A DNA stretch of 64,000 nucleotides from Epiperipatus broadwayi (GCA_028023455.1 JAQFVV010006215.1:2368580-2432579); one strand, 5' to 3'; counted from the stretch's first letter, positions 22,690 through 36,692 are shown. Translations and numbers: made by a program. The notes: generated by a model from the letters alone, not told the origin.

Positions 22690-23045
22690 TAAATATGTAG
22701 ATCACCAAACATCACATGATCACAAATTCTTATGCTTGTTCATAACTGTTATTAAAACAGGCAAACTCTCCATACAGTAGTACCACTCAGTTCAAGCCAG
22801 AGTAATCAATGGATGCCGGAAGGCTTGTGCATAAAATCCCTATCTAGTGCCTACTCATCCAATATCCCCACACAAGTTTCTGGCTTGTCACCTACATCAC
22901 TGAGGAGCCTTGGTTCTGAGAGCACTGCACTTAGATCTTAGGCACTAGATAGGGATTTTATGCATAAGCCTTCTGGAATCCATTGATTACTCTGGCTTGC
23001 ACTGAGTGGCACTACTGTATGGAGAGTTTTGCCTGTTTTAATATA
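22690..23045. repeat. Family K head-to-head dimer
   Basis: A minus copy (about 22700-22941, starting AACATCACATGATCACAAAT) meets a plus 3' fragment (about 22942-23042, CACTAGATAGGGATTTTATGC to TTTTGCCTGTTT). The two halves can pair over about 100 bp. Confidence 0.8.
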
Positions 23046-23520
23046 TATATCGTAAGATTTCAGAAGAAATAATATTAGAAACTGTATTTATTATTATGCA
23101 GACCTGATGTTTTAAAAAAATATAATTAAAATTTTTTTTTAAATATTGGGTAATGTAAAATATATGTGCAATAGTTATTCCAAATTTGGGAAAGGTATCA
23201 AAAACCATGTCTCTCCCTTTACATATTATGATGATTTTTTTCAGTATTAAGAATGAAAATCATATTTAGTTAAGTATTATCTTAGTGAGGTACCCTATTT
23301 ATCAATATTCTGAAGAATATCAATATATAATAGCAATGATTAGATTACATGGTGATACTAAGAAGATTAACATTGAAAAAGGTGTACGCAGAGCATTTGC
23401 CTGAAGGTTTGTGATGATGATATTTTCATCTAATATTAGACATTGAATGTTTTTACAAAATTCAAACTTTCCAAATATGTATTAGTAATAATATAGATTA
23501 ATATATAACTCAATGTTTGA
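23046..23520. other. AT-rich DNA, nothing recognised
   Basis: No feature identified. Confidence 0.45.
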
Positions 23521-24053
23521 TTGGTCTTATTCTCCTTTCTTCTTCAGTTGTTGCTGGTCTGACCAATGACAGTACTAGCATGGGAATCAAACTGAATCAT
23601 TAGATTGTTAAATACAGAATTTAAGGCAATACTCTAACCCAGGGGTCCCCAACTCGCCTGCAGATCATTTTACGTGTGCCCACTGCTATCCGAACACGAT
23701 AAAAAATTATTTGTCTGATACAAATAAATTTAATTTTTAAAATTTCTTATAAATTATTGTATTATATTGTAATCAAATTGTAGAGTATATTATACTTTTA
23801 CAGTGTAAAAATAAACGTTAATTATATGTTAAAATTTTATTTTTGAAATAAATATTTTTTTGTACATTATGTGTATTATTAACAATATCCAACTATAAAT
23901 TTACCTTGAAAAAATAAATGATGCCCACCATCTGGTTGAAAAAAATAAATGGTGCCCGCCACCTGGCCGGTATTATAGAATGTGCTCTTAAGTGCAAAAA
24001 GGTTGGGGACCCCTGCTCTAACCAATGGAGCTATTCTGCCAAAGGCAGATCTC
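23521..24053 (-). mobile_element. tRNA-derived SINE, split by a hAT MITE
   Basis: On the minus strand, outside the insert (23640-24015), it reads TGGCAGAATAGCTCCATTGG-TTAGAG (A-box type TAGCTCxxTTGG-TTAGAG), then GATTCAGTTTGATTCCC (degenerate B box), then GACCAGCAACAACTGAAGAA and a TTC-rich block. The same family forms the arms of the foldback at 40269-40947. The spacing of the two boxes is tRNA-like once the insert is removed. Its minus-strand 3' side continues into unassigned DNA. Confidence 0.7.
23640..24015. mobile_element. hAT-superfamily MITE with perfect 8-bp target duplication
   Basis: The terminal inverted repeats CAGGGGTCCCCAAC and GTTGGGGACCCCTG are exact over 14 bp. CTCTAACC flanks both ends (23632-23639 and 24016-24023), the 8-bp duplication typical of hAT elements. 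The interior is AT-rich and non-coding, with a duplicated ATAAATG(A/G)TGCCC motif near the right end. It is inserted in the A-box region of the SINE above. Confidence 0.92.
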
Positions 24054-24231
24054 TAAAAGTTTACAGTAATTTTACTAAAGAGGAAAAAAAGTAAATGAAA
24101 TTTTTTTAAATCGTATACATTTTTGCAGATGACTATGGTTACAAAAGTTATCAGATGAAAGTAGAACCAAAAAATAAATGCTAAACAGACTTAAGTTAAT
24201 ATTCAATGGATTTTCTCAGAAAAATAATAAA

Positions 24232-24476
24232 ACATCACATGATCACCATTTCTTATGCTTGCTCATAACTGGTATTAAAACAGACAAAACTCTTCATACA
24301 GTAGTGCCATTCAGTGCAAGCCAGAGTAATCAATGGATGCCAGAAGGCCTGTACATAAAATCCCTATCTAGTGCGTGAGTGGTACTAGATAAGGATTTTA
24401 TACACAGGCCTTCTGATTACTCTGGCTTGCACTGAGTGGCACTACTGTATGAACAATTTTGCCTGTTTTAAAAATA
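24232..24476. repeat. Family K head-to-head dimer
   Basis: A minus half (AACATCACATGATCACCATT to AAAATCCCTATCTAGTGC) and a plus half (TACTAGATAAGGATTTTATA to TTTTGCCTGTTTT) form an inverted pair with almost no spacer. The 66-codon ORF across it is spurious. Confidence 0.8.
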
Positions 24477-24479
24477 ATA

Positions 24480-25030
24480 AAAATTGACAATAATGGATTA
24501 CATGTTAGCAAAGACAAATATCTTAGTTGGAGTATTAATACAGAAATATAATGGATGAAGTTAATCATAGAATTAAACTTAGAATGCTTTTGATAGAAAT
24601 AATTTAATCTTAAAAGGAAATGTGCCCTTCTTGTTTTTGAAAAGGAAGAATTTTAATATGTTATAGATTCAAGACTTGAACATTTAATGGAGACCATGCA
24701 GAGAGAAGCCCAATGAAGTACAGAGTTGTATGTTAGGAGTACTAAGAAGAGAGTTCAAATGGAATACATAGATAAAAGAACAAACAAGTATCATTGACAT
24801 CAATGAAAGAATTGAGACTTTAATGGGAGCTGGGCTGGACATATTGCTAGATGAGATGATAATAGATAGACAATTGAAGTGTTAAATTGGATGATTGTAA
24901 GAGACAATATGGATGATTAAAATAAGGAAGTTTTCTGATATGTTGTGAAGAAAAGCTAGGGATTGGAGTAAGTGGATTAAATTTGGAAAGACATTTATTC
25001 TGCAGTACAATAATGATTGAAAACAATATG
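24480..25030 (+). pseudogene. RTE-type LINE fragment 2, heavily decayed
   Basis: Fragments such as DKYLSWSINTE, then MKLIIELNLECF, then WAGHIAR-DDNR and the AQ/KxW-x-x-x-G block correspond to the region shared with 6455-6925, and the DNA matches it over several blocks (TTAATCTTAAAAGGAAAT, GGACATATTGCTAGA). Many stops. Probably the same family as the first fragment, but older. Confidence 0.6.
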
Positions 25031-28000
25031 GAACATTGTAATGAATCTCTAACTTTTCAAGTTATTGTATTAAATTATGTCTTTGATAAATGTGTCTGAT
25101 GGTCTCAATCTAAGATGGTATGATGATCAAGAAGTTGCATCAAAGTACTTTGAGATAGTGAAATGGCTTAAAAACTAGATATCAACGATCCATTATTATT
25201 ATTAGAATAAAATTTCTCCTGGCTTATTTTGGCAGCGGTCTTTATAAAAGGTATTTGTAATTAGCTAGTCTGGGTATTGAATTTTATGTAGTTTCAATAT
25301 TAACTTGACTCAGGATGTCAATATGTGACAGAAGGCTTTAGGATTAGGCAGGAGATCTACTTTGGTGACATCAGAATTAGCTTTAGTTTAATTAATCTTA
25401 ATAGCAGTGATAATGGTTAAGGCCTATGGATTATGGTTCTACTTTGTCATTTTAGTACCCAAACATTTATAAACTCCTGACTAATACACCATTTACTTTT
25501 TTTTTATCATATACATTCAAATATCAGCCTTTTAAGCTAATATTGCATACGCTTTATGAGTGTTAATAATAAATGAATACTTTCTCACCAATATAAGATA
25601 TAGTATTTATGCAGGAATAAAAGGAATCCTCTTATTCCTACGACTCAAATAAAAAGTGATTACAAGAGATTCAAAATTGTTTATGGACATGTTTATAGGA
25701 TATTGGGAATTGACACGAATAATTCAGTCTTGACTGTTGAATGAGTTAGTTCAACATTTTTACAATGTTATTTGGGAATACTACTGTTTTAAAATGTTAA
25801 ACATTTTAATTTTTGTTCTCCTGTGTTAGTTTAATACCAACAACCATAATTTTCTCATCTTATATACCTGCATGAGCAATTCTCTTTACTCTAGAGCCAT
25901 TTATTGTAAATAGGAAATAATCAATGGGCATCCAATTGCATAGTTATGTAAAAATCCACATTTCCAGACTGATTTATAGCCTTTGCCTTCCATGGCAACT
26001 TACGAGTCCAAAGCCAGAGGTAAGGTATACATTCAGCATTCACCTTTTATTTTTTTTATATTATCTATACTAATAGCTTGAAATGCCAATTGCAATTATT
26101 TAAAACTTTATTGACCTAATGAGTTTAAAAATTAATTGTCTTATAAATTTATTTAAGTTGACATCTATTATCTGTTTGATTTTTAAAATTGCTCAAAAGC
26201 ATCTTTGTTAGATATATATTTCACTCCATTAATGTCACTGTTGTTTGCGTTCATCTTTTACCAATGTTTACATCCATTATATACCTTTTTAATGAATTAG
26301 ATTATCTCATATTACTGAAACAGGACAATTTTAACTTATCATTTGAAAGATTAGGTCTGATCTGATCAAATATCTACTGGTGTCATTCTTCACTAGCATC
26401 ATTCCTTTTCTAGTGACCAAATTTTACATCTACATATAGTCACTGAAAACACCATAGGTTAAACAGTTTTGACTTTCTGCATTTCATTACAACAGGGAAA
26501 ACTGACAACCATTTCTTTACTTTCATTATCAATTTTGAAGTTGGCTGTTAATCATGTTTTCATTATTATTTTATTGATTAGTCATACTTCTATTTTTTAT
26601 AATGTAAATAAAGAATGTAACTTCTATACATTATACACAATGCAATATTTTATTATATCATACTTTCAAAAATAATTGACAGTTTTGACTGTCTAAGTCT
26701 TCCTCAGAGTTCCAATATTTCAAAATAAAAAAACCTTTTCTCTAATTTTCCTAATTAGTCTTTAGAGGTGGTTTCATCAACATGTGTTCGAGTAGTTCTA
26801 CCAATGATGTTAACTTTATATATTCGGTGTATAAGTTCAATAAGTAGGTACTATATGCAGTAATGTTTAATTTCTTGTCCATTGTGAAATCGGTCTGTTT
26901 TACCAAACTTGTATCACCAGGAGAGAAGGAAAATCTTAAGAGATACTGTTTCTATATTTTGTTTTTCCATGATTATTTTTAATTTTCTTCTTGGTAAGAT
27001 TTAATTTGAGACAATGTATTAAAACAATAACCAAATCATGTTATAGTAATGCTTTTTCAGTATTATGATAAAGTGTTTAAAAAATAAATTATAGATGTGC
27101 ATTTTTTTTATATGTAAAGTATATTTTACTCTTAGGGTTATGTAAAAAGTTATACTCAGCTGAGTATAATTTGAAAAAGTTTCCAAAACTATATTTTTAT
27201 ATACCCTATTATCAATTTTTCTAACGTAAATTTCTTTATTGATTGAAAGCTAATTCGCTCTTCCGATCCCCAATAAACTAATTACGAAGGAAATGGTATT
27301 ACAGACATCAATTCCCTATCAATAAGAAAGGATTTTGACATTTTCTTATTTCACTCTATAGTTAAGAATAGCCTTAGCTATATTTCCATTTAAGGCATAG
27401 ATTGGTTTTGGCAAGCTACTTAAAAAAATATTGTTTATGAATTTTAAAATATTTATGACTATTACCATGACTAGATTCAACCCTAGATTATGGGCATGCT
27501 AGATACATGCAGTAAGCAGACATCACATCTCTTTTACATATGTGAATATACATTAAACATATATAAGATGTCCATGCAGATGAATTTATTTTTTACTAAT
27601 TTTACATTTATCATCTTAAATGGGGGGGAGGAATCCCTATAATAAACAGAATTTAAAAGCAGGAAATAATCACTAAAATTAATTCCCTATTTGCTTGAAG
27701 GTTAGTTATGATCAAATATTAGATTTATTATAATATGTTGAACTGTTTCCATCATCTACCATTAAATATCTAGAAAATTTTAAATATTATTTAGACTTTT
27801 CAAATACAAACAACTGTTAATAATAACACACAAATAGACACCTATGTCATCTACTTGTTTGTTATTACTAACAGTTGTTTGTATTTGAAAAATTTAAAAT
27901 TTTCTGGCCATTCAACATTTAATGGTAAATAATGGAAATAGTCCATTATACCATAATACTTAATTTCCCCATTTATGAATACAATAAGAAAGAATGACCC

Positions 28001-28352
28001 CCATTTTACAACCACACATTAGAGTAAGCTTGAGCTAAATTGTGATTAACAAATGCATTTAAGTCCCTATCTCCAAGTTTTTTTTCTGACTTTTGCCTTT
28101 AGCAATGACTTGGTAATGCTGTTGTATAGTCAGAAACCATTTTTTAAGTCCATTTTACCCATCAAGCTAAAAACATAAATTAGGGTTTTGAACCTAAGCC
28201 AATTATTTAAGTTATATATTCAGCTGGGGAATTAAGTGATTTATTAGTATTATTAGCATTTCTAGGTAGGAGGAAAAATTGCCAATAGTTAAAGAACTGG
28301 ATATACTAAAATATATAATTACTGAACTGAATCTATATGATTGCTCAAGTAA
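25031..28352. other. AT-rich DNA with repeat relics
   Basis: Contains weak minus-oriented family K relics at about 25920-26020 (AATCAATGGGCATCCAATTG, TTCCAGACTGATTTATAGCC) and 28060-28125 (AGTCCCTATCTCCAAG, TGACTTTTGCCTTTAGCAATGA), plus the foldback at 27738-27945. Nothing else recognised. Confidence 0.5.
27738..27945. mobile_element. Foldback element (family F), short version
   Basis: Inverted arms: TTGAACTGTTTCCATCATC and ACTTTTCAAATACAAACAAC-(TG) on the left, mirrored by CAGTTGTTTGTATTTGAAAA and TAATGGAAATAGTCCA on the right, around a loop with AATAACACACAAATAGACA. The same terminal and arm motifs occur in the larger foldback at 40269-40947, so this is a deletion derivative without the SINE arms. 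Confidence 0.75.
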
Positions 28353-28600
28353 ATAAACATCACATGACCACCAACTCTTATGCTTGTGTATAACTATTGT
28401 TAAAACAGGCAAAATTCACTATATATATTGCCACACATAGCAAGCTAAAGTAATCAATGGATGCCAGAAGGCCATAATCCAGAAACTAGTCTGGGGATAT
28501 TGGAAGAGTAGGCACTAGATAGGGATTTTATGCACAAGCCTACTGGCATCCATTGATTGATCACTCTAGCATGCTGTGTGTGGCAATATATTGTGACCTT
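28353..28600. repeat. Family K inverted dimer, diverged
   Basis: A minus half with AACATCACATGACCACC and AGTAATCAATGGATGCCAG is joined at the AGAAACTAGTCTGGGGATA core to a plus half with TGCACAAGCCTACTGGCATC and CATTGATTGATCACTCTAGC. The ends ATATATATTGCCACAC and GTGTGGCAATATATTG are mutually inverse. Confidence 0.75.
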
Positions 28601-31600
28601 TTATTTAGGTCCCTGGATTAAATAATCCAAAATTTTAAATGAAAATATATTTGGTATTAAAATCTTACTAAAGTGGATTTCAATAAAGATTGTTTTGAAT
28701 GCACTGGGAAATTTGCTTTAGTAGAGATGAGATTTCAAACCCAGTCTAGGCTTTGAAACTAGAAATAAAACAACAATTTAAAAATATTGTTATTAATTGA
28801 GAAATATATTGCTATTTTATTATTGTTGAATAGCAATTGAAATAAATAAATAATTAAATCAATTTATAAATCTTGTAAAATGAATCATTATAGTAAATTA
28901 CTTAAGCATATTTTTTAGTACTTAACACAAAGCTGTCTTGAATAAGTATGAGTAATTATTAAAAATGAAGACAGAGGGGATAATATTAATTATGCATACC
29001 AAGATTATTGGCTTAAATTGCTCCCACAATGCATTAGAAAAACAAGCTATATATTATCTAACCCAGTTGTAGGGGGGGGGAATAATTAAGAAAACAAGAA
29101 CTAAGTAACCACAGAATTCCAGTCTGATTTAAAATAAAACAAGGAGAAAAAAACTAAATATCAGAAAATTCTGAAATCTAATTCAATGAAAGGATATTTG
29201 GCTATCTACAAGTGTTGGAATAGAAAATCTCAAAACCTTGCCATCATTTAAACACCATTCTTCTATTGATTGATAATTCTAAGAAGTTATACAGAAGGAG
29301 AAATGGAAACCTTATGCATCCTAACTCTCTCCTAAATCTTATTTTAAACCCAGGAAAATTCAAGAGAAAGTAAGTGTTTGCTTTTACTCTATTTATATAC
29401 TCTATTTATACATGTAAACTTTTATCTTTAAAAATAACATGAATTATTTAGTCATAAACTAAGAAGTTGATAATCTTTGAATTTCGCGCCCTTCTTATTA
29501 CCTAGAAGAACGATGTTATGTGCTTGTAACTTAAAATAATTTGAAATAATTTTGAATACAAGTGTTATGATATATATAGTAAATAAATTACAAAGTCTTT
29601 TTTTTTTGTTTGAATCATCTAACTTTTAATAAAGTAAAAATGAAAATAATTGCTTGATTTTATTTTCTATATTGTCTGCGTATTTTTATAGTGGGAACCT
29701 ATGTAATGATAAAAATAATCAATTATCAATTAATTAAAATGCTAAAAATGTCATAGTGATAATTGAATAAATTCTTTCTAATATTGATAATCACATCATA
29801 CTTTGCCAATAAGAATGGAATGAAATAAATATTTATTTTAAAGTTATATTGAGAAATATATGTTGTTATAATAATGTTTTACAATATTAGAATATATTCC
29901 AACTGTTTAAACATTGCTACACATATATGTATTACTGTGCAGGGAAGAATAAAATTAACAAAGAGTTTTAAAAGAAAAGGAAAGATAAATATGCTAAGTG
30001 TAATAAAATTCCACTAATTTTTCAAGGAAATATTATCTTGATTTTAAATGTAATAAATGATTCTTGTTATACTTCATTTGAAATGCTTACAGAATAAATC
30101 AATAAAGATTTTAAAAAGTTTGTTTTGAAGAATACAATAGCTCAAAGAATTATTCAGGAAATTTTCTATAGAAAAGTAGATAAACTTATCTTTTAAGTCT
30201 GCTACAATTGGAAGTATGAATTTTCATTGCTCTGTTAATTATCGATACTAAAACTATCAAATAATTTTTGCTTTTGGATAAGTGTTAAATATTGCTCATT
30301 CCATACCCAACAGGAGAATAAAAAATATATGCGTTATCTGGAATGTTTGCTAATCACAATATTAATTCTTATTTTAACTTACCACAATGGAATAACTTGG
30401 ATGAAGAGGATAACATTTAATGGATAAAAGTGTATTCTTATTTTTTTTTTATTACTGCTGTGTTATATATATTACTTACGTAATGTGTTGTTTGGAAATT
30501 TTGTTTATAAAACATATATGTTTTGGTTTTGGCATGAAAAATAAATATATATATTGGGTTAAAGAAAAAAATGTGTAAAATATACACATCTATTTTATGT
30601 ATATTTTTTTTTAGTTAAGGGAAAACCGGAAAATAGATATATATCGTTTATCTAGAGAGTGATAAAATATTTACTTCTCTCATATTTTGAAACCAATTAT
30701 AATGTATATTATTAAAGAGGTGAATAAGCAAACATTTTTATCAAATATATACTGTATACTAGAATGACCGAATTATTTTCTTATATAAAAGAAAATTTGA
30801 TATAAACTTTTTTTTTCATTTCATAATTTTCTATAGAAATGAACTTGTCCACTTTGAATACAAATACAGGTTTGATCTTTATGCTTACATACATTGTGCT
30901 CTCTCTAACAAAAGGATAGTTGTTATTTTAAATGATTAATGATCATTTGACATATATTTTGGTTTGGCTGTTGATACATTAATGGTTTTACATTATAAAA
31001 TGGAATATGTAAATTTTCACTGTTATTGTTGGTATTGTTTTATCTTGCTATGATATTGAGAATGACTAGTGACAGTTTTTAGTTAATAGGATGTTCCAAT
31101 TGAATGGCATCCAATATATTAATATTTATATGGAGCATAGGCTCATGGAGTCACCTATTGCTGATTTCATGAGAGGAAAATTGGGAGAGGCTAAGTACTA
31201 ATTAATGCTTATAAGCATAAGTAGTCCTAAAGAAAGGATATCCATGGTTTGAATTTTTTTTTTTTCGTGATAAGGCAAAACTCACACACGTACGTATGTA
31301 TACCCATAGAGAGGTATAGAATCAGCCATATATTATTATACAACTATCATGTTGTTTTTATAAAGCCTCCCTTTTTAGTGTTAAATTCCTCATGATGATA
31401 TAGAGTTAGTTTTTCCACCGTGTATGGTGAAGTATAATAGGTCCAAATCATGTAGCAAGTATAAAAATAATGTTAAAGTTAGGAACACTGATCTAGCATA
31501 GTGTTATCTTAATTGAAATAGTGTTTATAATGTTGTGGGATCATCATCATTTATAGACAGACCAAACCAAATCTATTAATGATTGTAGAAAATGTTAGAT

Positions 31601-34538
31601 GTAAAAGTAAGAGATGCACATTGGCCGCGTGATTTCACCTTCATAAATAATGATGTGACAATAGAATGGTAAGATCAGTTACATATTCAATAATTGCGTT
31701 GTGGACATAGGTAATGTTTTAGTGAGATCTAGGTGTATTTGACTTTTGAATGTCTAATCTTATTTTAATGCACTAAACTCATTCCTTTCAAATTTAAATA
31801 AGTTAGTAATTGCACAGAATATGATAATTGCCCTTATCATATTCTGATAAAAGATAGGGCTTTGGGATAATGCAATACTTTATAATGTTGGAATTCTAAA
31901 TTTAAACTTTATGCATATTCTAAAGTTCTAAATATACTGCTATTATGTAATTTAAATGCTAGTTTAGTTTCAATAAAGTTTCATTATCTTATTCTTTAAA
32001 ATAGGATAAAGAGTGATAAATATTTTGAATATCATTTTTATAAGCAAATTGTAAAGTTAGTCTTGTTGACTAAAAGTATGGTTAATGGGATACTGAGTAT
32101 TTTCCCATCCATAAGTTCTTTTCATATATTAGTTTTATTTCATGCCATGTCTGTGAATTAAATTTTTGTAAATAGTGTAAATAAAATTTGTTGTATTTAA
32201 AATTTTAGTTAGTTGCCTGTAATCTTATTGCTAATTACCACATCTATACACTATTATTGTTATTGCTATCAACCTATCAGAAGATTATGAATTGAAATCA
32301 TCATTGACCAATATAGCACTATTAACTATATTATGCTATATCATAATAATGTTGGTAAGTCTTATAATTTATTGGTACATCTAATGCATCATCCCACAAT
32401 AATCAAAACGTTAATAATTTAGAGCACAGATTAATGCAAGTAATAGATTAAATATAAACATAATATTGATTTAGTTAAATCCGCAGAGCTGTCACTCACT
32501 GATTTTGATCACATGGTTTGTCATCTAATAAAAGGAATTTGGTAAGTTATTGATTTTAATTATTAAAAAGTCATTCCCATTCATAAATTTTAAAGTTTAT
32601 GTTAGTTATAAAGTTTATGTGTAATTGCTAAATATAATTCTTAAATGGAGTTTAGATTGAGAACTGTTGTGTGCATTATGTTTGGGTAGTGGTAAAATCC
32701 CTCTTACTGACCCAAATATATTTTGTATAATGATTTTTAGTGTTGGACCCTGAGAAGAATTAGTTGTTAAATTTCAAGATAGAATTTAAATTTGTAGTAA
32801 ATTTTATTGCTAGTTAATTATTATCGTTGGACTTAAAATAGATTATTTTCCCCATTTTATGAAAGTTAGCTAAGCTTTAAGATGTAAATTACTTCTTTTG
32901 GCATAAAATGGATAGTTTGTTTCAACTTCAGGATAAATATTCTGGTTGTGTCAAGCTTGAAATCCCTATTTTTTTTTATTTAGCTTATTTTTTTACCATT
33001 TAATACCATATTAGTTCGTAGTTTAAGATTTCAATCTCCATCATTAACATTGTTCTTCAATTTCATCTTGAGCCATTCTTTTATTTATTCATTCTCATTT
33101 GACATTAATTCATTATTATAATTGATTGATCATACATTAACTTTTATTCTTTTATCATCTCAACTATTCATTAACTCTTATTCTATCATCATCTTAATCA
33201 TTCATTATTCTCATACATCTTCGTTCTTTTCTCTTAATTCTTAAACTCATTTCATCCCACTATTGAATTATTACTTCTTTCCATCATCCATTTAGTGATT
33301 TACATCATAACTTACTCATTATTTCATTTATAAGTTTAATTTTATAATCATTCCAGAGATATAAATTGTTAGTTATGTATTAATTTGCTGAACATTAAAT
33401 TTAACTCATCATATTTTGTTGGTGTGGATTTCAAAGCTGTTTTGACCAGAAGTTTTTATCTTTATTAGTCACCTTGTGATCTTCTTTAGATAGACAGTTT
33501 CATGCTAGTTTTATTAAATCCATGAATCATTTTATTAGTTTTACATTTTCATGTCTTTATGCTCGTATTCTTGATAATGAGAGTATGAATAAGTTGCATA
33601 AGAGAATTTAATCACTAAAATATATGGTATGATTCATTTACATCACAGCGGTCTGGGAGAAGGTTACAATATATAGTGAGTTCTGCCTGTTTTATTCAAG
33701 TAAGTTAACTTAGTTTCAAAACTTTAGACAAATTTAAATTTCAAGTTTTCAACTTGTTGGATGCATAACTACATTACTTCCAGCTTTGAATCCCAATTTT
33801 CAAAGATAAAAGCAGAAGCTAACAATCATTCTGAGAATGACAATTTAAATGCAGCAAGTAAATTATTGATCACTAAAACTTATAATAGATGGCACTACAG
33901 TACACAGTTGTCATTTTTTAAAATTTTTATATAAACGTGAAATGGTATATTTATAATAAAAAGTAACAGAAATATCGAAAAAGAAAATAATTACAATAAT
34001 TATCAAAAAAAGTAATAATAGCAAAAAAGAAATTCCATTCTATTAAATTAAAATATTTTATGTACATATATGAATGTAAGAGTACCAATAGACTTGGGTA
34101 TCTACATTCCATTTTACTTTTAGATTCTTTAAACATTACAAATCCACATCATGAAACAATACTGGGATAATTGATAAAAGATTCTTTTTCTCTGGAGAAG
34201 AAATTTTTCATAAAACCACTAATGTAACTAAATTTACAAATTAATTGGTGTAATTTATTATAAATTCAATGTATAATTTAAAACCCACTTATTACTTGTC
34301 ATTGATAGATTTATTTTCAAACTTTTAGTATTATCTTTTTAATTCTTTATTTAGTTTTGAGACAACCAGTGGGGGGATGGGGTGAGGATAAATGGTCAAT
34401 TGTTAAGTTTTCTTTTGCAAATTGATTTCTTACAAAAAGTATACATATATAAATGAACAACTCACATTTTAGATTTTTCTCAAATAAAAACATTTTAATA
34501 ATATAAATGAAGATCACCAAGTTTATATTTAGATATAT
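28601..34538. other. Long AT-rich stretch without recognisable genes
   Basis: I found no exon, RNA gene or defined transposon on either strand. Only family K relics at about 33655-33700 (AGTGAGTTCTGCCTGTTTTA) and 33780-33910 (CCAGCTTTGAATCCCA to GATGGCACTACAGTACA) are visible. A GATCATCATCATTTATA motif near 31540 recurs at 4277. Confidence 0.5.
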
Positions 34539-35093
34539 TATAGGGTATTAATTGAAAACCCAAGCAAGACCCCAATTATTCCAGAAAAGAAAAAAAGGAG
34601 TAGAGAAAATTTTTTTATATGTTTGTTTTAATCAGCTATATATATTTTTTCATATGTCATATTGATTGAAAATCAGTGATCGAATGCAGAAAAGAAAATG
34701 AACTGGGAATGAAATGAGATTTCCGCTAATTTTAACTATTTATTAGGAATCAACTTCTGGCTATGTATGTGGGCCTATATGCATGTGTGGGCAATCCAAC
34801 TTAGATGCCTTATTTCAAGTTTTAATTCTACATAACCCAGTTCTTGTTTTAACTTTATATGTTATTTCTATTTTATTGTATGTTAACATTAAAAAAGAAA
34901 AAGGAGAAAGAAAAACTCATTAGCAAATGTGTAAAATCAAAGAGACCGCTAATGATTGTTTTTAACCACCAAATTTAGTTTGAACTCAGCTACTAATTAA
35001 TCATAAGTTGACAGTTCCAAGATAAAAATATTTCAAACCACCCAAGTGGATAGTCAAAATTTAAATCACATATTATCATCAGGAGAGTACTGA

Positions 35094-35126
35094 CCAATGA
35101 CGTCAGTAACACAAAATGAATAAATA
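35094..35126 (+). promoter_or_regulatory. LTR promoter block: CCAAT, CRE (TGACGTCA), TATA-like
   Basis: CCAAT at 35094-35098 overlaps the palindromic cAMP-response element TGACGTCA at 35098-35105, and AATAAATA lies 13 bases downstream at 35119-35126. The same three motifs, spacing and surrounding bases are identical in the partner LTR, although the DNA further out differs by substitutions and indels. Confidence 0.6.
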
Positions 35127-36570
35127 CCAAAGAGAAGCTGAAACAAGGGCATTATTATTATCTTTTTGAACTGGTGTTGACAACTCATCTCAAATATTTT
35201 ATTGTGGAAGAGTTAAAAATATATGAAGGGCTTCAAAAGCCACCAGAGTCCAGGCACATCTGAATGGGAGACTAAAGAAACACATCTAGAGCTGACCACA
35301 TAAGAAGTGGTGGCTACAGTGTCCATAATGCCTCATTCCTTCATCCACTTTGGGAAAGTAAATATCAGAGGAAGGGAAAAGGATGAAGAAAACCTACTCT
35401 GATTCAAATTCAGGATTGTCTATGAATAAGTTTAGACATAAACTAATTTGTTGAAAATATAACCAGGCTAATTTGAAAAAAAATTGTTTGCAATAAGCAG
35501 TGTTTTAAAAGATGTTTTGTGCTCTTTTTTCTCTATGACCGTTTTCAAGGAAATTCACGAGTGTGTCATCTATACATAGACTTGTCATTAGTGTGTGTTT
35601 AAAAGCTAGTTAATAGTACTTCACAAATGCAGGAACCAAAGAAATTGGTAACATAAACCCAATTTTATTAACTATTGACATTTCATTTTTTAATTCTCTC
35701 TCCTCAAATTAGGTCTTTGTGATTAAGGGTTTTGTTATTGCTAAATATTGTCACTATTTATGCTATTTTTTTTTCTATTTTATCTTCAATTGTTTTATCA
35801 ATCATATTAGTAAGTATAGATGACACATTTATTTGTGCACACATATGTTGATGTATTTTGTTATAGTTCGTATTAAAATAGATGTACATTTTTTTTAATC
35901 GAAATATTTAATGATGGGAACGATTTAAGCCCTAGACAATGTGTGTATGTACATAGATGTATGACAGTAGTGGACAGGCCTAAAATAAAATGATAATAGT
36001 GATTAGATAAAATATATTTTGTATTATTAGTATTGATTTAGTAAAGGCAGAAATTAGGCATAGCTATGAATGGATAGATTAATTATATAATAATTACCTT
36101 ACAATATTATTGATAAGATGGGGTAGGTATATGTATTTTTTGATTTTGCTTACTAATTATATGAATGTCACAAGGAATCAAATTATTTATGCTAGGTGAA
36201 ATGACATTTAAATACCATAATTAAAAGATGTGTGATGTTTTCAATTTTTTTCTCATTATTATCAATCATTAAATGTTTAGTAATTGTATACTTAATTTTA
36301 TCTTAATTAATTGTTTTGGGGATGTACACATTGTTTTATAATATTGGAATAAAACAGATATTAAAATTAAACTGCTTATATGTGTTTATTTACCAATCAC
36401 AAAACTTTATAGATGTTGTTCATAAGTCATCATCAGATAGAAATACATTATAAAGCACAATAAAGAGGAAAAGGGTAATTTTAATCATTATATGTAAAAT
36501 CTTGGTCATAGATATATATATATTCGCTATATGTAACAACCTCCTAGTTGCTGAATAGGTATTTAGGGTC

Positions 36571-36692
36571 TAGTTCTCTTTCATGCTTTTAAAGGATAGG
36601 AGTGACATTATCACCAGAAATTATTTATATATAGTTCTCTTTCATGCCTTTAAAGGATAGGAGTGACATTATCACCAGAAATTATTTATATA
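36571..36692 (+). repeat. 61-bp tandem duplication inside the 5' LTR
   Basis: TAGTTCTCTTTCATGCxTTT to ATTATTTATATA occurs twice (36571-36631, 36632-36692), differing at a few bases. The 3' LTR has a single copy near 43627-43690, so the duplication arose after integration. Confidence 0.85.
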
